A stretch of DNA of 5,072 bases, from positions 1 through 5,072 of the forward strand of contig CAJMLN010000088.1 of NCBI GenBank assembly GCA_905214315.1. The letters are read 5' to 3'. The DNA comes from an uncultured bacterium (GTDB lineage: Bacteria; Bacillota; Clostridia; Christensenellales; QALW01). The position numbers and the translations under genes are program-made. Each line of letters begins with the position of its first letter. Position 1 is the stretch's first letter. Under the pieces are notes generated by a model. The model worked only from the letters and a program-made list of their open reading frames with translations. It was not told the DNA's origin and did not search any database. Of this stretch, positions 1 to 3,805 are shown piece by piece.

Positions 1-531
1 TACTTTCACAAACCCGGTCGTACTGAAGATGAGATGAAAAAAGCGGCCGTCTATTATACTGTTGCCGCAGATATGGGAAATATACAGGCTGCATGCCGGG
101 CCGGCTGCTGTTATCTTTACGGAAAAGGTGTGGAAACCGATCTTAAGCAGGCATTTTTTTATTTTTCTGCCGCCGCGGAAAAGGAAAACATCCGTGCGCT
201 TTACCATTTAGGCGATTTTTATATGCACGGAACCGGCGGAACTGAAATCAATAAAGAAAAAGCAGCATCCTGCTATGAGCGTGCTTATCAAAAGGCTATA
301 GAAAGAGTTTTAGACGAGGTATTGTATCCAGATATCTGTTTAAAATTAGCCGATTGCTACTTTTACGGTACCGGTAAAGAAAAAAATTACCGCTTTGCAT
401 TGGATCTGTACGAAGATGCAGAAAGTCAGTTTAAATTCAGGATCTCCCGCGGGGATAAATTTTCAGACGAAAAACTTCAGCGCGCTATTATGGGCATAAA
501 AAAATGCCGGGAGCTTTTACGCGAAAAATAA
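1..531 (+). CDS. Sel1-repeat (SLR) protein, C-terminal part, 5' end outside window
   Basis: The frame is open from base 1, giving 176 residues before the TAA at 529-531. The first ATG (34) has no ribosome site and falls inside a repeat, so the true start lies upstream. Sel1-like units are visible: about residues 8-43 (AAVYYTVAADMG, then CCYLYGKG), 44-79 (ending FYMHGTG), and 81-125 with a longer inter-helix segment (ending CYFYGTG). A fourth, partial unit (FALDLYEDAE) follows, then a charged helical tail ending ELLREK. Sel1 repeats are TPR-like paired helices that form protein-binding scaffolds, and in bacteria they are often found in signalling or assembly roles. No partner can be named here. 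No signal peptide or membrane segment is visible in the part present, and no convincing plus-strand terminator follows. The family call is firm; the specific role is unknown. Confidence 0.88.
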   Translation, partial: YFHKPGRTEDEMKKAAVYYTVAADMGNIQAACRAGCCYLYGKGVETDLKQAFFYFSAAAEKENIRALYHLGDFYMHGTGGTEINKEKAASCYERAYQKAIERVLDEVLYPDICLKLADCYFYGTGKEKNYRFALDLYEDAESQFKFRISRGDKFSDEKLQRAIMGIKKCRELLREK

Positions 532-572
532 TTCCTATACGTTCCGGCATTCTGCCTAAAAAAAGCTTTATT

Positions 573-618
573 AAAAAAAAGAATGCCACCGCAGACCGGA
601 AAGTCATAAATGCGGTGG
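573..618 (-). terminator. Intrinsic terminator-like hairpin of the candidate small RNA
   Basis: A perfect 8-bp GC-rich stem (586-593 with 611-618) has a 17-nt loop and, on the minus strand, a T8 run after a 5-base gap. The region has a competing fold: GGCATTC (587-581) can pair with GAATGCC (552-546), and TTCCGG in the hairpin loop (601-596) can pair with CCGGAA (547-542). If RNA polymerase reads through, a different structure could form. Confidence 0.45.
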
Positions 619-630
619 ATATTGGGTACA
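573..630 (-). ncRNA. Candidate short minus-strand RNA of about 55-60 nt
   Basis: On the minus strand a near-consensus promoter (636-664) would start a transcript near 628-630. About ten bases later the RNA enters a perfect 8-bp stem (618-611 with 593-586, CCACCGCA/TGCGGTGG). That stem is followed by CATTC and eight T residues (580-573). The predicted product is a leaderless hairpin RNA with a 17-nt loop. It lies just beyond the 3' end of the Sel1 gene and would run convergently into it if termination failed. An ATG occurs in the loop (607-605) but has no ribosome site. The 5-base gap between stem and T-run is longer than in typical terminators, which lowers confidence. It could instead be a promoter remnant with a fortuitous hairpin. 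Confidence 0.4.
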
Positions 631-1060
631 CGTATAGTATAAGAAAAAGCCCTAAAAATGTCAAGCAGATTTTGATAAAAACTCTCTTTTTTATAGCCAT
701 TTCGGTACTATAAAAATTTTTTCAGTCTTTTATGTTATTTATTTCTATTATTTTTAATTAATGGCAGAATTTTTTGATATATTGTCTTCTCATAACATCT
801 TACAGCAATAGGAATACCTATTAATTCGGTCAAAAATATTTTTAAACAATCCGATATAACAAAAAAATTGAAACCGTAAATATAAATATCGTCATGAAAA
901 AATTGCTAAAATAAAAACATATGCCAAAGTAAAGAAATAAATTTTTTCATTTTTCCTAATATAAACAAAGATATTCATATTATGTAATATTCAAAATATA
1001 ATATTCAAAATCAAGGTAATGTCCACCTGAAAGCTCACAATGAATTTATAAAAAATCTCA
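619..1060. other. AT-rich non-coding stretch
   Basis: Apart from the promoter at 636-664, this stretch is very A/T-rich and has no credible gene on either strand. The only pattern noted is a 13-bp direct repeat, TAATATTCAAAAT, at 985-997 and 999-1011, preceded by a related ATATTCATAT at 971-980. No origin, operator or RNA family is recognised. Confidence 0.6.
636..664 (-). promoter_or_regulatory. Sigma-A type promoter for the candidate small RNA
   Basis: Reading the minus strand, TTGACA (664-659, perfect -35 box) is followed by a 17-base spacer and TATACT (641-636, five of six -10 bases). The expected start is near 628-630. No protein gene with a ribosome site lies downstream on this strand, which is why a non-coding product is suggested. 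Confidence 0.55.
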
Positions 1061-1065
1061 AAAAA

Positions 1066-1259
1066 TTATTGGCAGACTGAAATCGCGGACATACTTACTA
1101 ACAAGCCGATGAGTCGAGTACAACTGAAAAAGGAGGAATAACAGTACGAGCGGATGACGTTTTTATAACTATAGCATACAAAGCAGACTTTGCTCCGACG
1201 TGTAAATGGGCTATAAAAAGGATATTTTCGGCAATTTTGCGTATGACTTCGAATCTCAC
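1066..1259 (-). repeat. Structured repeat element, copy 3 (most diverged)
   Basis: This copy shares ordered landmarks with the copies at 1491-1711 and 1713-1932. On the plus strand these are AAAAAGGAGGAA (1127-1138), a GAGCGG-TGAC block (1148-1157), a T-rich segment, a weak hairpin (CAAAG 1179-1183 with CTTTG 1188-1192), and the invariant CCGACGTG (1195-1202). Beyond these come GGATATT (1220-1226) and a degenerate TTCGAATCTC, like the T-arm motif flanking the other copies but split by about 20 extra bases. It has no coding potential worth calling. It looks like a decayed member of the same family, placed in the same orientation. Boundaries are approximate. Confidence 0.55.
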
Positions 1260-1280
1260 ATGATTGCATAACTTGTAGTG

Positions 1281-1440
1281 ATATTCCGACTTTTTCGGAG
1301 TAGCATATTTTGCTTTTGCAAAATGTGATATTTCTGCTACGCAGAAATGATATTATATTCGCAAAAAAACTCGGCGAACCGAATAAAACTGTGCTAAACA
1401 CAATACCTCTGCAAAGCAATAACACTTGCCGCAGGCAAAT
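1281..1440. repeat. Array of short palindromes with GATAT-type spacers
   Basis: Small perfect hairpins follow one another roughly every 20-35 bp: TCCGA/TCGGA (1285-1299), ATTTTGC/GCAAAAT (1307-1324), ATTTCTGC/GCAGAAAT (1330-1348), TCGG/CCGA (1371-1382) inside ATTCG/CGAAT (1357-1384), TGTG/CACA (1390-1402), and TTGCC/GGCAA (1426-1438). Three of the spacers are variants of GTGATAT or TGATATT (read ATATCAC on the minus strand). Stem sequences differ from unit to unit while the spacer word recurs. This resembles a small mosaic palindromic repeat family. The function is unknown; transcripts on either strand would form a string of hairpins. Confidence 0.6.
1362..1382 (-). terminator. Terminator-like UUCG hairpin within the palindrome array
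   Basis: On the minus strand TCGG-TTCG-CCGA (1382-1371) is a UUCG tetraloop hairpin followed by G and seven T residues (1369-1363). The stem is only 4 bp, so activity is uncertain, but the tetraloop and T-run are the classic arrangement. Confidence 0.35.
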
Positions 1441-1448
1441 ATAACTGG

Positions 1449-1480
1449 AAAAAACGATTGCCAAAGCGATCGTCTTTTTT
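1449..1480. terminator. Bidirectional intrinsic terminator
   Basis: An 8-bp stem (1454-1461 with 1466-1473, one G-T wobble) has a CAAA loop. On the plus strand it is followed by C and six T residues (1475-1480). On the minus strand a run of six T residues (1454-1449) overlaps the foot of the stem. It could stop transcription from either side between the palindrome array and repeat copy 2. No dedicated gene is visible for it to serve. Confidence 0.6.
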
Positions 1481-1490
1481 ATTGTGAAAA

Positions 1491-1711
1491 ATTCTCAAAA
1501 TGAACCCCTGAAATTTTTTGGAAGGGTATTCGAACCCTCACGTATTCCGCAAAAAGTTGGTAGCGCAGCGGAGGCGTTATGTCCGCGTTTACAAGGACAT
1601 AGCCGCAGCAAGCGTGACTTTTTGCCAAGAGGAGGAATGACGGAGCGATATAAGAAATCCCCAACCATTCGGCCGGGGATTTTGAATGGAGCGTAGTCCA
1701 TTCCGACGTGT
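1491..1711 (-). repeat. Structured repeat element, copy 2
   Basis: This copy is colinear with 1713-1932. Shared blocks on the plus strand are CTCAAAATG, TATTCGAACCCTC (1527-1539), GTTGGTAGC, GCGTTTACAA (1585-1594), AGCGTGAC, GGAGGAA and CCGACGTG (1703-1710). Three inverted repeats are visible. The first is GCAAAAAGT/ACTTTTTGC (1549-1557 with 1617-1625), enclosing TATGTCC/GGACATA (1578-1584 with 1595-1601). The others are AAATCCCC/GGGGATTT (1655-1662 with 1675-1682) and GAATGGA/TCCATTC (1684-1690 with 1697-1703). Copy 1 has hairpins at the equivalent places but with different stem bases. Read on the minus strand, the far end carries a T-arm-like GAGGGTTCGAATACCC. Long open frames crossing this copy are artefacts of repeat sequence. 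Confidence 0.75.
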
Positions 1712-1713
1712 GA

Positions 1714-1746
1714 GGGAGTCTCAAAATGGACTCCCAGTATTTTTTT
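1714..1746 (+). terminator. Terminator-like hairpin at the far end of repeat copy 1
   Basis: GGGAGTC (1714-1720) pairs with GACTCCC (1729-1735) across an 8-base loop. AGTA and seven T residues (1740-1746) follow on the plus strand. Copy 2 keeps CTCAAAATG but has lost the matching stem. There is no plus-strand gene immediately upstream, so the biological role is unclear. Confidence 0.4.
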
Positions 1747-1893
1747 GAAAGGATATTCGAACCCTCGCGCAACCCGAAAAAGGTTGGTAGCAAGCCGAAA
1801 CGTCGCGAGCGCGTTTACAAGCGAGCAGCGAAGGCGCAGCGTGACCTTTTTCGGAAAAGGAGGAACAGTGGAGCGGGTGACTGATTTTTTATG

Positions 1894-1927
1894 AAATAAA
1901 AAATCGGAACGAGCGTAACTCGTTCCG
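1894..1927 (-). terminator. Intrinsic terminator of tRNA-Ser
   Basis: Directly after the encoded CCA on the minus strand comes a perfect 9-bp stem CGGAACGAG/CTCGTTCCG with a 5-base loop. It is followed by A, TTTTTT, A and TTT. This is a textbook intrinsic terminator placed 3 bases beyond the tRNA, and it is shared with the first hairpin of repeat copy 1. Confidence 0.85.
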
Positions 1928-1930
1928 ACG

Positions 1931-2022
1931 TGGCGGAGAAGGAGGGATTTGAACCCTCGCACGGTTATTCGCCGTCTACTGGTGTTCGAAGCCAGACCCT
2001 TCAGCCTCTTGGGTACTTCTCC
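1931..2022 (-). tRNA. tRNA-Ser (anticodon CGA), CCA encoded
   Basis: This class II tRNA of 92 nt decodes UCG serine codons. Acceptor strands GGAGAAG (2022-2016) and CTTCTCC (1941-1935) pair perfectly, followed by discriminator G and a genomic CCA (1933-1931). The D-stem is CCC/GGG. The anticodon arm CTGGC-TTCGAAC-ACCAG places CGA at 1988-1986. A long variable arm with an ACGG/CCGT stem fits serine, and the T-arm GAGGG-TTCAAAT-CCCTC is perfect. The one oddity is a C-A mismatch closing the anticodon stem (positions 31-39). It is a single-gene unit with its own promoter and terminator, divergent from the PHP gene. Confidence 0.95.
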
Positions 2023-2038
2023 ACAAATAAGCAATACT

Positions 2039-2066
2039 ATTATACATAAAAAAATCAATTTGTCAA
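2039..2066 (-). promoter_or_regulatory. Consensus promoter of tRNA-Ser
   Basis: On the minus strand a perfect TTGACA (2066-2061) is followed by a 16-base spacer and a perfect TATAAT (2044-2039). The predicted start is about 10 bases before the mature tRNA 5' end. A fully consensus promoter is typical for a stable RNA gene. Confidence 0.9.
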
Positions 2067-2115
2067 TTCCTCCGCAATAAAAAGCAGCGATATATTTTAG
2101 CCATAAAAAGTTAAA

Positions 2116-2144
2116 TTGACTTTTGGGTAAAAATCCGTTTTAAT
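2116..2144 (+). promoter_or_regulatory. Promoter of the PHP-domain gene
   Basis: TTGACT (2116-2121) is followed by 17 bases and TTTAAT (2139-2144); each box matches the sigma-A consensus at five of six bases. The start of transcription would lie near 2151, leaving a short leader before the ribosome site AGGAGG at 2169-2174. No operator or riboswitch is evident. Confidence 0.7.
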
Positions 2145-2181
2145 AAAAGCATCAATTCATATTTTTATAGGAGGGAAAAGC

Positions 2182-3198
2182 ATGAAAAAAATATTGCTTG
2201 ATCCGGCGCAGCGCTTTTTCAAAGCGAATCTGCACTGCCACAGCACCAATTCCGACGGTGCATTAAGTGTCGCACAGTTGAAAGAAGAGTACAAAAAACG
2301 AGGATATTCCATTGTAGCTTTTACTGACCACGAACATTTGATCGACAACTCAGCCTTCGATGACGAAGAATTTTTAACCCTCACTTCCTGCGAGATCGCC
2401 ATTAAAGAAAATCCGCAGATCTCGTCCCTAAAAAACAAACGGATGCGCGTCTGCCACCTGAATCTATACGCAAAAGAACAGCACAATACCGTTACACCCT
2501 GCTACAGCAGCCTTTATAACCATTATATCAACCCCAATGTAGAGCATCTAATACGCCACAACGGTGAGTTTGAACGCATCTACTCCGCAGAAGGGATTTG
2601 TGATATCATAAAAAAGGCCGGCGAAGCAGGTTTTTTAGTTGCCTACAACCACCCGAACTGGTCCCTGGAAAATGCCGTGCAGTATCTGCAGTACGACGGT
2701 CTTTTTGCCGTTGAAATATACAATCATCATTCCTTAAAGGACGGCATCTACGAATATAATATCAACGTGCTGGATGACTTTCTGCGCGCGGGAAAGCGCG
2801 TTTTCTGCACCGCCTGTGACGATTCCCATAATTTGGCACCATTAGAGGTGCCGGAGAACGACTCCTTCGGCGGCTGGATCCAGCTGAATGCACCCGCTCT
2901 TACCTACGAATCGGTAATCTCCGCTCTGGAGCAGGGAAACTTTTATGCCTCGCAGGGGCCTGAGATCTTCCGCCTAGAAACAGAAGGAAATCGGGTAATG
3001 CTGCAGTGTTCGCCCGCGGCGCAGATTTCCCTCAGCACGATGGGCCGCCGCAGCCAGGCACACTTTGCCAAAGACGACGCAGCTCTTACAGAAACCGTAT
3101 TTTTCCTGGAGCCGGACGACGGATATTTCCGGATAACGGTGACAGACGCTCTGGGCCGTAACGCCAACACCCAAGCATATTTTTTAGAAGAAGCATAA
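2182..3198 (+). CDS. PHP-domain metal-dependent hydrolase (phosphoesterase type)
   Basis: This is a complete 338-residue cytosolic protein with no signal peptide. The ATG at 2182 has AGGAGG (2169-2174) at 7-base spacing. The N-terminal two thirds carry the PHP metal-binding motifs in order: LHCHSTNSDG (H18, H20, D25), FTDHEH (D49, H50), SCE (E71), CHLNLY (H92), YNHPNW (H157) and CDDSH (D214, H216). These would build the usual multi-metal hydrolase site. After LEQGNFYASQGPEI (about 250-265) comes a small beta-rich C-terminal domain, the arrangement seen in stand-alone PHP proteins annotated near CehA/McbA rather than polymerase PHP domains. The substrate cannot be told from sequence; members hydrolyse phosphate esters or other small molecules. 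It is monocistronic, with its own promoter and terminator. The family call is firm and all expected ligands are present, so the enzyme is probably active. Confidence 0.92.
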   Translation: MKKILLDPAQRFFKANLHCHSTNSDGALSVAQLKEEYKKRGYSIVAFTDHEHLIDNSAFDDEEFLTLTSCEIAIKENPQISSLKNKRMRVCHLNLYAKEQHNTVTPCYSSLYNHYINPNVEHLIRHNGEFERIYSAEGICDIIKKAGEAGFLVAYNHPNWSLENAVQYLQYDGLFAVEIYNHHSLKDGIYEYNINVLDDFLRAGKRVFCTACDDSHNLAPLEVPENDSFGGWIQLNAPALTYESVISALEQGNFYASQGPEIFRLETEGNRVMLQCSPAAQISLSTMGRRSQAHFAKDDAALTETVFFLEPDDGYFRITVTDALGRNANTQAYFLEEA

Positions 3199-3218
3199 CA
3201 ATTTTTTCCTTACAGCAG

Positions 3219-3255
3219 AAGGCTTTCCGCACGTCAAAGGCGGAAAGCCTTTTTT
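3219..3255 (+). terminator. Strong intrinsic terminator after the PHP gene
   Basis: A perfect 12-bp stem AAGGCTTTCCGC/GCGGAAAGCCTT (3219-3230 with 3240-3251) has a 9-base loop and runs into six T residues (3250-3255) on the plus strand. It begins about 20 bases after the stop codon. There is no useful T-run on the minus strand. Confidence 0.92.
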
Positions 3256-3260
3256 AAAAC

Positions 3261-3295
3261 GGCCGGTATCGCTTTTTGTCCCATATTGCCCGGCC
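3261..3295 (-). terminator. Possible weak terminator of the TIGR04076-type gene
   Basis: GGCCGG (3261-3266) pairs with CCGGCC (3290-3295) across a long 23-base loop. On the minus strand G and four T residues follow. It is the only hairpin found between that gene's stop (3327) and the convergent PHP terminator. The long loop and short T-run make it doubtful. Confidence 0.3.
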
Positions 3296-3326
3296 TTTCT
3301 GGCGCAAAAAATCTCCTGAAAAAATA

Positions 3327-3677
3327 TTACTGTTCCTGCAATTTTTCTTTATAAAAATTCTTATTTCCAAGGGGCTTTGCCGTAAGCCTAAACAGAACGC
3401 AGCCATCCGGACACACAATGGTTTTACTAAGCCTGCTGTCACCACCGATATTTTCTAAATTTCCACCGCTTCTGACGGCCTCCATAATCGGAAACATTAC
3501 CGTCATGCATTTGGAGCAAATGCCCTGCCCCTGCTGATTGACCGGACAGCCGTAGGTGCAGGTATAGATATCACCGATCTCCTCTCCGTTCCGGCAGTAA
3601 TTTTCCGTATGATCTCCCCGCAAAAAGCCTATTACCTCAATTTTCCACTCATATTCCTCATCATACCATTTTTTCAT
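3327..3677 (-). CDS. TIGR04076 family small cysteine-rich protein
   Basis: This complete protein has 116 residues. The ATG at 3677-3675 follows GGAGG at 6-base spacing. Recognisable family features are EWKIEVIGFLRGD near the N-terminus, YCRNGEEIGDIYTCTYGCP (about 27-45), a central GICSKCMTVMFPIMEAVRSGG (about 52-72), and CPDGCVLFRLTAK (about 89-101). Seven cysteines (28, 40, 44, 54, 57, 89, 93) include C-x3-C, C-x2-C and C-x3-C pairs, compatible with metal or iron-sulphur binding or redox chemistry; this is inference, since the family function is not established. No signal peptide or membrane helix is present, so it is probably cytosolic. The C-terminal tail after about 102 is charged and probably extra. 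It lies downstream of, and on the same strand as, the esterase gene, but a long hairpin separates them. No promoter of its own is convincing. Confidence 0.85.
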   Translation of the reverse strand: MKKWYDEEYEWKIEVIGFLRGDHTENYCRNGEEIGDIYTCTYGCPVNQQGQGICSKCMTVMFPIMEAVRSGGNLENIGGDSRLSKTIVCPDGCVLFRLTAKPLGNKNFYKEKLQEQ

Positions 3678-3714
3678 AAGCTGCCTCCAAATTTCAAAAA
3701 TATATCCTATAAAA

Positions 3715-3749
3715 GGATCGCGCTGAAAAGAATTTTTTCAGCGCGATTC
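3715..3749. terminator. Long hairpin between the esterase and TIGR04076-type genes, possibly bidirectional
   Basis: GGATCGCGCTGAAAA (3715-3729) pairs with TTTTCAGCGCGATTC (3735-3749), about 15 bp with one G-T wobble and a 5-base loop. On the minus strand it is followed by TTTTAT (CC-TTTT), on the plus strand by a broken T-rich stretch. It sits 57 bp past the esterase stop and 38 bp before the TIGR04076-type start, so it most likely ends or attenuates esterase transcription. Confidence 0.6.
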
Positions 3750-3805
3750 CTCTTTACTTTACAGCCTGCCGCGAGCTCTTTAAAGCATCCGGCCTATATT
3801 TCAAA

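Larger units (their letters stand above)
1713..1932 (-). repeat. Structured repeat element, copy 1, abutting the tRNA 3' end
   Basis: In minus orientation this copy begins CACGTCGG, overlapping the CCA end of the tRNA gene. It then forms CGGAACGAG/CTCGTTCCG (1905-1913 with 1919-1927), GATTTTTTAT/ATAAAAAATC (1883-1892 with 1896-1905), and a wide CCGAAAAAGGT/ACCTTTTTCGG pair (1774-1784 with 1844-1854) that encloses the conserved GCGTTTACAA (1811-1820). It ends with a T-arm-like GAGGGTTCGAATATCC and the GGGAGTC hairpin at 1714-1735. Its first hairpin doubles as the tRNA terminator. No transposase or integrase is associated. It is best described as a non-autonomous structured repeat of unknown origin. 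Confidence 0.75.

Noticed and set aside
488..700. 70-residue minus-strand hydrophobic open frame
   Set aside because: No ribosome site at the ATG, the candidate promoter at 636-664 lies inside it, a terminator-like hairpin interrupts it, and it overlaps the Sel1 coding end. Hydrophobicity follows from AT-rich sequence.
1097..1130. Possible hammerhead ribozyme core (CCGATGA followed by GAAA)
   Set aside because: The core has C in place of the invariant U of CUGAUGA, the intervening bases do not form a proper stem II, and no stem I or III closes it.
1281..1440. CRISPR array
   Set aside because: The repeated parts are short variable palindromes rather than identical 24-40 bp direct repeats with unique spacers, and no cas genes are present.
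1066..1464. 132-residue minus-strand open frame
   Set aside because: It lies wholly in the decayed repeat and palindrome array, has no ribosome site and shows no protein family signature.
1491..1932. Integron attC-like sites or an insertion sequence
   Set aside because: Paired hairpins recall attC, but the conserved core sites are not identifiable, no cassettes or integrase are present, and no transposase or clear terminal inverted repeats bound the copies.
1495..2058. 187-residue minus-strand open frame
   Set aside because: It translates through the tRNA-Ser promoter, the tRNA itself, its terminator and two repeat copies; the VPKRLKGLAS-like start is a familiar artefact of reading through a serine tRNA.
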